Shown: positions 25,854-34,380, counted from the first letter of the stretch. The stretch is DNA of 40,290 bases from an uncultured Pelagibacteraceae bacterium (GCA_902584685.1 CACIAP010000008.1:1-40290); one strand, 5' to 3'. Notes: generated by a model not told the origin, from the sequence alone. Numbers and translations: made by a program.

Positions 25854-26256
25854 AATTGAACAAACTCTTTCATTAATTAAACCTGATGCAGTTGAGCGAA
25901 ATTTAGAAGAGGAAATAAAACAATTTTTCATTAAATCTGGCTTTACAATTGCTAAACAAAAAAAGGTTAAATTAGAAAAAAAAGATGCTGAAATTTTCTA
26001 CAAAGTACATCAAACAAAACCTTTTTATAATGATCTTTGCAACTATCTTTCTTCTGGACCTATTGTTGCAATGATACTTGAAAAAGTTGATGCAGTTTAC
26101 GAAAACCGAAAAGTTATGGGAGCAACTGATCCCGCTAAAGCAGACGAGGGAACAATTAGAAAAAAATACGGATTATCTATTGATAAAAATTCAGTTCATG
26201 GTTCCGACAGTATTGAAAATGCGATAAAAGAAATTAATTTTTTCTTCAAGACATAG
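25846..26256 (+). CDS. ndk: Nucleoside diphosphate kinase
   Basis: It moves the gamma phosphate between nucleoside di- and triphosphates. The ATG at 25846 gives the standard N-terminus and 136 residues. The sequence has Ser-Leu-Ile-Lys-Pro-Asp-Ala-Val, and the phosphorylated histidine is His118 in Ser-Val-His-Gly-Ser-Asp-Ser. It overlaps pepA upstream by 8 bp and converges on purN with an 11-bp overlap. Confidence 0.98.
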   Translation: MSKIEQTLSLIKPDAVERNLEEEIKQFFIKSGFTIAKQKKVKLEKKDAEIFYKVHQTKPFYNDLCNYLSSGPIVAMILEKVDAVYENRKVMGATDPAKADEGTIRKKYGLSIDKNSVHGSDSIENAIKEINFFFKT

Positions 26257-26815
26257 TTAGTTTTTCTAAAACAAGAGGATAAAGTTTATTCTCTTCTTTT
26301 AACACTCTTTTTTCCAATTTTTTTATAGTATCTTTTTTTAAGATCTTAACTTTTCTTTTTGCAATGATCTTACCGGAGTCTAACTTTTTACTTACATAAT
26401 GTATTGTACATCCTGAAAATTTTTCTTTAGCTTTTAAAGCTCTGTGGTGTGTGTTAAGCCCTTTGTACTTTGGTAATAAAGATGGATGAATATTAATTAT
26501 TTTATTCTTAAAAAAATAAAGGAAATATGGACTTAAAATTTTCATAAATCCTGCTAAACAAATAAATCGTATATTTTTATTAATGAGGATTTTTGCTAAT
26601 TTTTTTTGTTCGGCTTTTAAAAATTGTTTAGAAATAATTTTTGTTGGAACTTTATTTTTTCTTGCAATTTTTAATCCAGTAGCATTTTTTTTGCTGCTTA
26701 CAACAAACTTAATTCTATAATTACAACTTTTCTTATTTGACCTCAAAATTAATGCTTTGAGATTTGTTCCTCTTCCCGAGATAAATACCGCAATATTAGT
26801 TTTTTCCTTGATCAC
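26246..26815 (-). CDS. purN: Phosphoribosylglycinamide formyltransferase
   Basis: The third step of purine synthesis: formylation of GAR by 10-formyl-THF. It has 189 residues. The catalytic set is Asn108, His110 (Asn-Ile-His-Pro-Ser-Leu-Leu-Pro) and Asp146 (Lys-Leu-Asp-Ser-Gly), close to the E. coli numbering. It starts one base after the purM stop, so purM-purN is a tight operon. Confidence 0.97.
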   Translation of the reverse strand: MIKEKTNIAVFISGRGTNLKALILRSNKKSCNYRIKFVVSSKKNATGLKIARKNKVPTKIISKQFLKAEQKKLAKILINKNIRFICLAGFMKILSPYFLYFFKNKIINIHPSLLPKYKGLNTHHRALKAKEKFSGCTIHYVSKKLDSGKIIAKRKVKILKKDTIKKLEKRVLKEENKLYPLVLEKLTMS

Positions 26816-26816
26816 A

Positions 26817-27842
26817 TTACCAACGTATATTGCTAGTATATCTTATTCTACTTTTATTTTTAATAACCTCTCCAATAATATAGGGGCGGTACTGCTTTGA
26901 AAAAAACTTTAAAATTTTATGAAAATTATTTCTTTTAATGATCAAACAAAAACCAACCCCACAATTAAAGGTTTTTAGCATTTCTCTTTGAGAAACACCA
27001 TTTTTGTTCATCCAACTAAAAATTTTATGAGTTTTTATTTTGTCTAAATCTATTCTTGCACAAAGTTTTTGTGGTATTACTCTTTCAATATTGTCGCCAA
27101 TACCACCGCCTGTGATATTTGCACATCCATTGATTAATTTTCTATCAACTAAATTCATAATTTCTTTCACATAAATTTTAGTTGGTTTTAATATTTCATT
27201 TCGTAAAAATTTATTTTTTCTCAAATTAATTTTCTTTTTTTTTAAAACTTCTCTTAATAAGGAATATCCATTTGAATGTAATCCACTGGAAGGGACTGCT
27301 AAAATTAAATTATTTTCTTTTATACTTTCCTTTTTCAAAAGGTTATTTTTATTTACAACCCCTACAGAAAATCCCGCTAAATCAAATTTATTTTTAGAGT
27401 AGGTTCCTGGCATTTCAGCTGTTTCTCCTCCTACTAATTGACAGTCACTTATTTTACAACCGTAATGTATTCCTTTAATAATATTTTTTAATTTTGTTAA
27501 ATTAATTTTATCAATTGAAATATAGTCTAAAAAAAAAAGTGGTTTTGCTCCAAGTACCAAGATATCATTTACGCACATTGCAACTAAATCTATTCCAATT
27601 GTATCGAACTTGTTCAAAATATTTGCTATTTCAAGTTTAGTTCCGACACCATCTGTACTACTTACTAATAGAGGATTCTTAAACTTTTTTGGAATTTCAT
27701 TTATTGAACCAAAACTACCTATATTCTTAAATTTATTTTTGGAATTTCCTTTTTTGGTTAATTTAGATATATATTTAATGAACTGATTAGATGCATTTAT
27801 GTTTACTCCGCTTTTTTGATATGTAAATTTATATTTTTTCAT
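26817..27842 (-). CDS. purM: Phosphoribosylformylglycinamidine cyclo-ligase
   Basis: AIR synthetase, the fifth purine step. It has 341 residues. It begins Tyr-Gln-Lys-Ser-Gly-Val-Asn-Ile, then Ser-Ser-Thr-Asp-Gly-Val-Gly-Thr-Lys, Gly-Gly-Glu-Thr-Ala-Glu-Met-Pro and Asn-Ile-Thr-Gly-Gly-Gly-Ile. Its start is only 8 bp from the divergent start at 27851, so the promoters must reach into the opposite gene. Confidence 0.97.
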   Translation of the reverse strand: MKKYKFTYQKSGVNINASNQFIKYISKLTKKGNSKNKFKNIGSFGSINEIPKKFKNPLLVSSTDGVGTKLEIANILNKFDTIGIDLVAMCVNDILVLGAKPLFFLDYISIDKINLTKLKNIIKGIHYGCKISDCQLVGGETAEMPGTYSKNKFDLAGFSVGVVNKNNLLKKESIKENNLILAVPSSGLHSNGYSLLREVLKKKKINLRKNKFLRNEILKPTKIYVKEIMNLVDRKLINGCANITGGGIGDNIERVIPQKLCARIDLDKIKTHKIFSWMNKNGVSQREMLKTFNCGVGFCLIIKRNNFHKILKFFSKQYRPYIIGEVIKNKSRIRYTSNIRW

Positions 27843-27850
27843 ATTTTAAA

Positions 27851-28927
27851 ATGTTTTTAAAAAAGAATTTTTTGAAGTCTTCATCATATATAGTTTTTAC
27901 TATATTTGTAGTATTTTTTATTTGTTTTATTCACACGTATACTTTTGGGAAAATTTTCAAAATTCAAGACATAGAAATTGAGGAGCCCTTTAATTCTAAT
28001 TTTAATAAAGAAAAAGTTATTAATAAAGCATTTGGCGAAGCCTTTGATATTCTTTTGAACAGCTTAATAACTTCTAATGATAAAAATAAAATTAAAAATA
28101 CAAAATTAAAAGATATTAAATATCTTATAGACTCTTTCACTATTACAAATGAGCAGTTCCTAAATAAAAATTATCAAGCAAATTTCGAGGTAAATTTTGA
28201 TAAGCCTAAAATTTTAAGTTTTTTTGAACAGAAAAATATTTTTCCATCAATGTATAAAAAAAAAAAATTTCTGACTTTACTTATACTTATAGATAATGAC
28301 GAAGACAAAGCTCTTCTATTTGATAGAAATCCCTTCTATTTAAAATGGAATGATGATACAAAAAATTTTTCCCAAATAAATTACGTATTACATGAAGAAG
28401 ATATTCTCGATCTTAAGTTTATTAACGAAAATAAAGATATTATTGAAAATTTTAAATTTGATCAAATTGTAAAAAAATATGATACAAAGGATTACATAGT
28501 CGCAATATATTTTAAGAACAAGAATAATCTAAGGGTGCTTTCAAAAATGTTTTATGAAGGTAAAGTAAAGATTTCAAATCAAAGGTATAAAAAAGTTGAT
28601 ATTTCGGATGATTTACAAATATTAAATATTATAGAAAAAACTAAGATTTTTTTTGAGGATATTTGGAAACAAAATAACCAAATAAATACTTCAATAAAAC
28701 TTCCTATAAATATTTCTGTTAATTCAAAAAAAGTTAAACAAATTCAATTAATTGAAAATTATTTAGCACAGCTTGATTTGGTTTCAAACTTTTATGTTAC
28801 AAGTTTTAATAATAATAATACGATTTATAAAATAATTTTTAATGGTAATCCAAATCAATTTTTAAACTTAATGAAAGAGAAAGATATCGACATTGATACA
28901 AATCAAGAAATATGGAAAGTAAGATAA
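27851..28927 (+). CDS. DUF2066-like membrane-anchored protein
   Basis: A 358-residue protein of unknown function. An N-terminal hydrophobic stretch (about residues 14-32) is a signal peptide or anchor, so most of the protein is periplasmic. The rest is Lys/Asn/Ile-rich mixed alpha/beta with a Phe-Gly-Glu-Ala-Phe-Asp-Ile-Leu-Leu block near 60. I assign it tentatively to DUF2066 because that family commonly lies beside purM and hdaA in alphaproteobacteria and has the same early conserved block. The start is 8 bp from the divergent purM start. It overlaps hdaA by 16 bp. A 12-base A-run at 28256-28267 encodes Lys residues. Confidence 0.65.
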   Translation: MFLKKNFLKSSSYIVFTIFVVFFICFIHTYTFGKIFKIQDIEIEEPFNSNFNKEKVINKAFGEAFDILLNSLITSNDKNKIKNTKLKDIKYLIDSFTITNEQFLNKNYQANFEVNFDKPKILSFFEQKNIFPSMYKKKKFLTLLILIDNDEDKALLFDRNPFYLKWNDDTKNFSQINYVLHEEDILDLKFINENKDIIENFKFDQIVKKYDTKDYIVAIYFKNKNNLRVLSKMFYEGKVKISNQRYKKVDISDDLQILNIIEKTKIFFEDIWKQNNQINTSIKLPINISVNSKKVKQIQLIENYLAQLDLVSNFYVTSFNNNNTIYKIIFNGNPNQFLNLMKEKDIDIDTNQEIWKVR

Positions 28928-29592
28928 GAGACTTAAGGCAAGAAATATTTAAGTTTGAGCAATTATCAAATTTTAATAAAAATGATTTTTTCGTTAGTGA
29001 ATGTAACTATTTTGCATTTAATTTAATCAAAAGCTGGCCTAATTGGGAAAAAAAAATATTAAATGTTTATGGTGAACGGAAATCAGGCAAGTCTCATTTA
29101 TCAGAAATTTTTTTAGAAAACAAAAATGGTATCAAATTTAAATTTAAAGAGCTGAATAATAAAATATTCGAAAAAATCAAAGGCTATGAAAATATTGTAA
29201 TTGAGGATTTTAATGAAAAATGCGATGAGGAAATAACTTATTCTTTAATTGATATGGTTGAAAAAGATAACAAATATTTATTAATTACATCTGTGAAAGC
29301 CGTAAATGAGATGGAGACAAGACTTAAAGATTTAAATTCAAGATTTAAAAATATTCTTACAGCCAAAATCGATAAACCAGACGATGAACTAATATATGCA
29401 CTTATTGTTAAAAATTTTTCAGATAGCCAAATAATTTTAGATAAAAAACTAATAAATTTTATTTGTAAAAGAATAGCTAGATCTTACGATAAAATATCAG
29501 AATTTATATGTACAATTGACGAAATTAGTTTAAAAAAAAAAAAACCTATTAATTTAAAAATAATTAAAGAAATTTTAGGAGTATCAAATTGA
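28912..29592 (+). CDS. hdaA: DnaA-like regulatory inactivator HdaA
   Basis: A 226-residue DnaA-related ATPase without the DNA-binding domain IV. In alphaproteobacteria HdaA works with the beta clamp to switch off DnaA after initiation. A P-loop Gly-Glu-Arg-Lys-Ser-Gly-Lys-Ser lies at 54-61 and a Walker B-like Ile-Val-Ile-Glu-Asp-Phe near 95. The N-terminal clamp-binding motif cannot be made out clearly. A 13-base A-run (29532-29544) lies 16 codons before the stop. The TGA overlaps the aspS TTG. Position next to the DUF2066-like gene and purM supports the call. Confidence 0.85.
   Translation: MESKIRDLRQEIFKFEQLSNFNKNDFFVSECNYFAFNLIKSWPNWEKKILNVYGERKSGKSHLSEIFLENKNGIKFKFKELNNKIFEKIKGYENIVIEDFNEKCDEEITYSLIDMVEKDNKYLLITSVKAVNEMETRLKDLNSRFKNILTAKIDKPDDELIYALIVKNFSDSQIILDKKLINFICKRIARSYDKISEFICTIDEISLKKKKPINLKIIKEILGVSN
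29577..29581 (+). promoter_or_regulatory. Ribosome binding site that decides the aspS TTG start
   Basis: AGGAG, inside the end of hdaA, stands seven bases before TTG 29589. It supports this non-ATG start, which also gives the standard AspRS N-terminus. Confidence 0.65.
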
Positions 29593-31376
29593 ATAAATTC
29601 AGAACACATACCTGTGGTGAACTCACAAAAAAATTTACTAAAAAAGATGTAATATTATCTGGCTGGATAAATAAAAAAAGAGATCATGGAAATCTTCTTT
29701 TTATCGATCTTAGAGATCATTATGGGATAACTCAATGTGTAATTGATAAAGAAAATAAATTTTTTAAAGAATTGGAAAAGCTTCAACTTGAAACAGTTAT
29801 AAAAATAAATGGAAAAGTTATAGAAAGAACTAAAGAGACAATCAATAAAGATCTTTTAACAGGGGAGATTGAAGTTGCTATTGATAAATTCGAAATTGTC
29901 GGAAAAACAAAAGAGTTGCCTCTCCCTGTTTTTAGTGATCAAGAATATTCTGAGGAGATAAGACTTAAGTATAGATTTCTAGATTTAAGAAGAAAACAAA
30001 TTCATAATAATATTATCCTAAGATCAAAAGTAATTTCCTTTATCAGAAAAGAGATGGAAAAAATGGATTTTTTAGAGTTTCAAACTCCGATATTAGCTTC
30101 ATCAAGTCCTGAGGGAGCAAGAGACTTTCTTGTTCCAAGTAGACTAAATCCTGGAAAATTTTATGCTTTACCTCAAGCACCACAACAATTTAAACAGCTA
30201 ATAATGATTTCAGGATTTGATAAATATTTTCAAATTGCGCCCTGCTTCAGAGACGAGGATGCAAGGGCAGATAGAAGCCCTGGTGAATTTTACCAACTAG
30301 ATGTAGAGATGTCATTTGTTGAACAAGAAGATGTTTTTTCAGTTATTGAAAATCTGTTTCTAAAATTATTTAAGGAATTTTCGAATAAAAAACTAGCAAA
30401 TGAAAAGTTTCCTAGAATAAAATATTCAGAAGCAATTGAAAAATATGGAACAGATAAACCCGATCTTAGAAATCCCCTGATCATATCTAATATTACAGAA
30501 ATTTTTAGCAGAGATGATGTTAAATTTGATATTTTTAAAAAAGAAGTTTCAAAAGGAAAAGTTGTAAAAGCAATCATTACAAAGAATACGAAAGATAAAC
30601 CAAGAAGTTTTTTTGATAATATTGATAATTGGGCCAAGAAAGAAGGTTCAGGTGGTTTAGCATATTTCACTTTTATTGAAGAAAATAATAAAATTTTAGG
30701 TAAAGGTCCTATTGGAAAGTTTTTTTCTTCAGAAGCTTGTGAAAAAATTATGAAATTAACTAATTCTAAAATTGGTGACAGTATTTTCATGTCATGTGGA
30801 CAAAAAAAAGATGTTGAAAAAATTCTTTCTTTGGCAAGAAATAAAATTGCTGAGGATTTGAACTTAATATCTAATGATATATTTTCTTTTTGTTGGATAA
30901 TTGATTATCCTATGTATGAATTAGACGAAAAGACAAAAAAAATTAAATTTAGTCATAATCCTTTTTCAATGCCTCAAGGTGATATTAAAGATATTGATTT
31001 TTCCAAACCATTAGAAATGAAAGCATACCAATATGATATTGTTTGCAATGGAATAGAGTTATCTTCTGGCGCTATTAGAAATCATATTCCAGAATTAATG
31101 TATCAACTTTTTGAAATAGCTGGATACAAAAAAAAAGATGTGGATAGCAAGTTTAGTGGAATGATAAACGCACTTAGTTATGGTGCACCTCCTCACGGTG
31201 GAATAGCCCCAGGGATTGACAGAATAGTAATGCTACTTGCAAATGAGGCCAATATCAGGGAGGTTACAATGTTCCCAATGAACCAGAACGCTCAAGATTT
31301 GATGATGTCAGCACCATCTGAAGTCAGCGAAGATCAATTAAAAGAACTTCAGCTTTCAATTACCAAAAAAAAGTAG
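29589..31376 (+). CDS. aspS: Aspartyl-tRNA synthetase
   Basis: A class II synthetase of 595 residues, the long bacterial form. The N-terminal OB fold binds the anticodon (Ser-Gly-Trp-Ile-Asn-Lys-Lys-Arg-Asp-His-Gly). The catalytic core has Phe-Leu-Val-Pro-Ser-Arg, Leu-Pro-Gln-Ala-Pro-Gln-Gln-Phe-Lys, motif 2 Cys-Phe-Arg-Asp-Glu-Asp and motif 3 Gly-Ile-Asp-Arg; the GAD insertion lies between. The start is TTG, with a good ribosome binding site. It converges on the next gene with no spacer at all. Confidence 0.97.
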   Translation: MNKFRTHTCGELTKKFTKKDVILSGWINKKRDHGNLLFIDLRDHYGITQCVIDKENKFFKELEKLQLETVIKINGKVIERTKETINKDLLTGEIEVAIDKFEIVGKTKELPLPVFSDQEYSEEIRLKYRFLDLRRKQIHNNIILRSKVISFIRKEMEKMDFLEFQTPILASSSPEGARDFLVPSRLNPGKFYALPQAPQQFKQLIMISGFDKYFQIAPCFRDEDARADRSPGEFYQLDVEMSFVEQEDVFSVIENLFLKLFKEFSNKKLANEKFPRIKYSEAIEKYGTDKPDLRNPLIISNITEIFSRDDVKFDIFKKEVSKGKVVKAIITKNTKDKPRSFFDNIDNWAKKEGSGGLAYFTFIEENNKILGKGPIGKFFSSEACEKIMKLTNSKIGDSIFMSCGQKKDVEKILSLARNKIAEDLNLISNDIFSFCWIIDYPMYELDEKTKKIKFSHNPFSMPQGDIKDIDFSKPLEMKAYQYDIVCNGIELSSGAIRNHIPELMYQLFEIAGYKKKDVDSKFSGMINALSYGAPPHGGIAPGIDRIVMLLANEANIREVTMFPMNQNAQDLMMSAPSEVSEDQLKELQLSITKKK

Positions 31377-32207
31377 TTACTTTTTTCCTTTAAGATTTAT
31401 TCTGATATCGGATAAGTCAATAAGTTTTCTTTTATAATCGTTTCTTACAAAACCCTTACTGGTGATATCTTTTACTATTTTGATTAATTCGTTATTTTCA
31501 TCACTTATAGCAGCTGTATTTTTCTCTTCCATCTTGTCTGATCTTCCAATTGATGGAGTGTGAGCAAGATCTTCTCTATTTAGGTATGAAATAGCAAGTT
31601 CTCTAAAAATATAATCTAAAATAGATGAGGCAGAAAGAATTCTATCATTCCCGTAAACTTTCCCCGATGGTTCAAATTTTGTATCTACATAAGCACTAAC
31701 AAATTCGTCTAATGGAACGCCATACTGCAAACCTAAAGATATAGCTATTGCAAAATTATTCATTAAAGCTTTCACTAGCTCACCTTCTTTACTAGTATCG
31801 ATAAAAATTTCACCAATCTTTCCGTCCTCATATTCACCTGTATGTAAATAAACCTTGTGATCTCCTATGGTAGCTTTTTGAATATAACCTTTTCTTCTGT
31901 CTGGCATGCCAAATCTTTTATTAACTGACTCATTCAGATTTTTAACAAAAGTATTATTCATATTTTTATTGTCATCAATTTTGTTTACTTTCTTGATTTG
32001 TTTTTCTTTTTCGCTGAGATTATCTACTGTTTTAAGATTCTTATCTAAATTCTTAGTTTTTCGATTATCAATTTTCATGTCTAATATTTCAAATTTTCCA
32101 TCTTCTTTTTTTTCAAGATTTTCTAATTCTTTTTCGTCTATTTTATCTAGGTAGTGACTGACTTTAAAAGTACAGGTATAAAAGGTTTCAACGAGATATT
32201 TTGCCAT
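31377..32207 (-). CDS. Stand-alone NrdJ C-terminal-domain (TSCPD/NrdJb-like) protein
   Basis: A 276-residue protein whose middle (about residues 100-220) closely resembles the C-terminal region of adenosylcobalamin-dependent ribonucleotide reductase: Arg-Arg-Lys-Gly-Tyr, [12 protein letters not shown], Leu-Met-Asn-Asn-Phe-Ala-Ile-Ala, Gly-Leu-Gln-Tyr-Gly-Val-Pro-Leu, Phe-Glu-Pro-Ser-Gly and [11 protein letters not shown]. In Pseudomonas aeruginosa class II reductase is split into NrdJa and NrdJb, so a separate small subunit has precedent. No nrdJa-like gene is in the window. The protein has a single cysteine (Cys12), so it cannot supply the paired redox cysteines. Residues 20-100 are a charged linker. 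A regulatory or RNR-associated role is inference. Confidence 0.8.
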   Translation of the reverse strand: MAKYLVETFYTCTFKVSHYLDKIDEKELENLEKKEDGKFEILDMKIDNRKTKNLDKNLKTVDNLSEKEKQIKKVNKIDDNKNMNNTFVKNLNESVNKRFGMPDRRKGYIQKATIGDHKVYLHTGEYEDGKIGEIFIDTSKEGELVKALMNNFAIAISLGLQYGVPLDEFVSAYVDTKFEPSGKVYGNDRILSASSILDYIFRELAISYLNREDLAHTPSIGRSDKMEEKNTAAISDENNELIKIVKDITSKGFVRNDYKRKLIDLSDIRINLKGKK

Positions 32208-32229
32208 AATAATAATTTCCTTATTTATT

Positions 32230-32259
32230 TTGAGTCTTAAAGATTCTATTGTATATACA
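32230..32259 (+). promoter_or_regulatory. Possible promoter with a 12-bp palindrome (NDUFA12 side)
   Basis: In the 113-bp divergent gap, TTGAGT (32230-32235) and TATACA (32254-32259) are 18 bp apart on the plus strand. The -10 lies in the perfect palindrome TTGTATATACAA (32249-32260), which also gives a TATACA on the minus strand for the opposite gene. The rest of the gap is AT-rich with no other clear signal. Confidence 0.35.
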
Positions 32260-32320
32260 AAATTAATTTTTAGTCTAATTTATTTTTTACAATTTAAAAT
32301 TGAAAAAAAACTAATTTTTT

Positions 32321-32677
32321 ATGTTGACTCTATTTAAACAAATTTTCACTTGGTGGAATCACCAAACTCTAGGCACAAGACTTTACACTTTTTTCAAAGG
32401 AAAATTTGTTGGCAAAGATGAAAATGGTAACAAATACTATGAGAGTAAAAATGGACGAAGATGGGTTATATATAATGGAGAAGTAGATTCAACAAAAATA
32501 CCAAATGAATGGTTTTCTTGGATTCATTTTATAAAAAATAAAATAGAAAAAGCCCAAGATCAAAAAAAATTCTTTTGGCAAAAGTCCCACAAACCTAATC
32601 TTACTGGAACAGACAAAGCCTATCATCCCAAAAAAAATGAAAATGAAAATAAAAAATATAAATCTTGGAAAGAGTAA
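32321..32677 (+). CDS. NDUFA12-family complex I accessory subunit
   Basis: A 118-residue member of the NADH:ubiquinone oxidoreductase 17.2-kDa (NDUFA12) family, an accessory subunit shared by alphaproteobacterial and mitochondrial complex I. Marks are Thr-Arg-Leu-Tyr-Thr near 20, Gly-Lys-Asp-Glu-Asn-Gly-Asn-Lys-Tyr-Tyr-Glu and Arg-Arg-Trp-Val-Ile-Tyr-Asn-Gly, then Pro-x-Glu-Trp-Phe-Ser-Trp-Ile-His. It lacks a signal peptide and should bind the peripheral arm on the cytosolic side. It overlaps the DUF2155-like gene by 41 bp, a usual alphaproteobacterial neighbour. Confidence 0.93.
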   Translation: MLTLFKQIFTWWNHQTLGTRLYTFFKGKFVGKDENGNKYYESKNGRRWVIYNGEVDSTKIPNEWFSWIHFIKNKIEKAQDQKKFFWQKSHKPNLTGTDKAYHPKKNENENKKYKSWKE

Positions 32678-33044
32678 AATTTCATTAATTTCAATTTTTT
32701 TTTATCTTTTAACGATAAGCACTGTTCAAGCTGATGATCTTGATTATTTTGGAAAAAAAATTGATATTAGAATTTTAGATAAGCTTAGTTCAAAAAGCAA
32801 ACTATTAAAGCTAGATATTGGTGAAAATTTTTCTTACAAAAATTTGGAAATCAAAGTATTGAAATGCAAAAATTCTAAATTTGATGATAATCCAGAAATA
32901 ACTACTTATTTACAAGTTAAAGATAGTAAAAATTCTAATAACGATGAAGTTTTTGTTTTTAATGGATGGACTTTTTCATCTAGTCCATCGATCCAAGTTT
33001 TTGATCACCCAGTTTATGATTTGTGGATTTTAAAGTGTTATTAA
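32637..33044 (+). CDS. DUF2155-like exported protein
   Basis: A 135-residue protein with an N-terminal signal peptide ending about Val-Gln-Ala (residue 32). The mature part has Leu-Asp-Lys-Leu, then Leu-Glu-Ile-Lys-Val-Leu-Lys-Cys, Phe-Asn-Gly-Trp-Thr-Phe-Ser-Ser-Ser-Pro and a terminal Tyr-Asp-Leu-Trp-Ile-Leu-Lys-Cys. Two cysteines could form a disulfide. The Gly-Trp-Met/Thr-Phe-Ala/Ser-Ser-Ser-Pro block and the place after NDUFA12 identify DUF2155, a periplasmic family of unknown function. A second ATG at 32643 is possible. It converges on accC with a 4-bp overlap. Confidence 0.85.
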   Translation: MKMKIKNINLGKSKISLISIFFYLLTISTVQADDLDYFGKKIDIRILDKLSSKSKLLKLDIGENFSYKNLEIKVLKCKNSKFDDNPEITTYLQVKDSKNSNNDEVFVFNGWTFSSSPSIQVFDHPVYDLWILKCY

Positions 33045-34378
33045 ACAATTTTCTCATTATCCAGCCAAGTTACATTAAATTTTGACTCAATAAATTTTTC
33101 GTGATTTAAAAGTTTTTTGTGCAACTTAATTGTTGTTGTAATTCCCTCTATAACAAATTCATCTAAAGATCTTAAAGTTCGCTGTATTGCTTCTGTTCTG
33201 TTTCTTCCATGGCAAATTAATTTACATACCATGCTATCATAGTAGGGTGTTACTTTAAAACCTTGATAAATTGAACTATCCACTCTAGTTCTAAATCCAG
33301 ATGGTTGATGACACATTCCAATTAATCCTGGGGATGGTTGAAAATTTCTACTTGGGTCCTCTGCATTTATTCTACATTCTATGGCATGACCTCTTGGGTT
33401 AATGTCAGACTGTTCTAAGGCAGTATTTCCTGTAAATGCAATCCATATTTGTTCTTTAATGATATCTATTCCAGTAACCATCTCTGTAACAGGATGTTCA
33501 ACTTGCACTCTTGTATTCATTTCTAAAAAATAAAATTTTCCGTCTTCATAAATAAACTCTACTGTTCCAGCTCCCTCGTAACCAATCTTAGAGACCATAT
33601 TTACAGTCTTGTCAAAGAGATCTTGACGAACTACGTCAGTTAAAACAGGACTTGGAGTTTCTTCAATTAATTTTTGATGTCGTCTTTGAACAGAGCAATC
33701 TCTTTCGTGTAAATGAACTGTATGATTTTTTCCTGAAAGTACCTGAACTTCAATATGACGTGGATTTTGAAAAAATTTTTCAATATATACCTCGTCATTC
33801 GCAAAAAACTTTTTGGCTTCTGATTTAGCAGTTAAAAATAAGTTATCAAATTCTTTTTCAGACCTAACAATTTTCATTCCCCTTCCACCACCTCCACCAG
33901 CAGCTTTTATTAGGATAGGAAAACCAATTTCTTTAGCTATCTTTTTACCACCTTCTAAATCTGAAATACCCCCTTCTGAACCTTCGATAACAGGTAGGCC
34001 ATATTTTTTGGCAATTTTTTTTGCCTCAATTTTATCTCCCATCATTTTAATAAGTTTTGAAGATGGCCCGATAAATTTTATGTTATTTTCCTCAAGCATG
34101 CTGGCAAAATTAAAATTTTCTGACAAAAATCCATATCCTGGATGAACTGCTTCAGAGTTAGTTATTTCTATCGCTGATAATATTGCAGGAATGTTTAAAT
34201 AACTATTAGCAGGTTGATGTGAGCCAACACAAACACTCTCATCAGCTAATTTAACATGCATACTTTCTTTATCTACATCTGAATGTATTGCAACTGTTTG
34301 AATTCCCCACTCTTTACATGCCCTAATAATTCTAACAGCTATCTCACCTCTATTAGCAATTAAAATTTTTTTAAACAT
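33041..34378 (-). CDS. accC: Biotin carboxylase subunit of acetyl-CoA carboxylase
   Basis: It carboxylates biotin on AccB using ATP and bicarbonate. It has 445 residues. Marks are Ile-Ala-Asn-Arg-Gly-Glu-Ile-Ala-Val-Arg at the start, the Gly-rich ATP loop Ala-Gly-Gly-Gly-Gly-Gly-Arg-Gly-Met near 165, Glu-Arg-Asp-Cys-Ser-Val-Gln-Arg-Arg and Glu-Met-Asn-Thr-Arg-Val-Gln-Val-Glu-His. It follows accB by 2 bp, so both are translated from one message. Confidence 0.98.
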   Translation of the reverse strand: MFKKILIANRGEIAVRIIRACKEWGIQTVAIHSDVDKESMHVKLADESVCVGSHQPANSYLNIPAILSAIEITNSEAVHPGYGFLSENFNFASMLEENNIKFIGPSSKLIKMMGDKIEAKKIAKKYGLPVIEGSEGGISDLEGGKKIAKEIGFPILIKAAGGGGGRGMKIVRSEKEFDNLFLTAKSEAKKFFANDEVYIEKFFQNPRHIEVQVLSGKNHTVHLHERDCSVQRRHQKLIEETPSPVLTDVVRQDLFDKTVNMVSKIGYEGAGTVEFIYEDGKFYFLEMNTRVQVEHPVTEMVTGIDIIKEQIWIAFTGNTALEQSDINPRGHAIECRINAEDPSRNFQPSPGLIGMCHQPSGFRTRVDSSIYQGFKVTPYYDSMVCKLICHGRNRTEAIQRTLRSLDEFVIEGITTTIKLHKKLLNHEKFIESKFNVTWLDNEKIV

Positions 34379-34380
34379 TT

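Noticed and set aside
30290-30790. Antisense open frame of 166 codons inside aspS
   Set aside because: aspS is conserved over this whole region; the antisense frame has no recognisable features.
32290-32302. Near-palindrome upstream of the NDUFA12 gene as a terminator
   Set aside because: It consists of A/T-rich arms in front of a gene start, too weak to act as a terminator.
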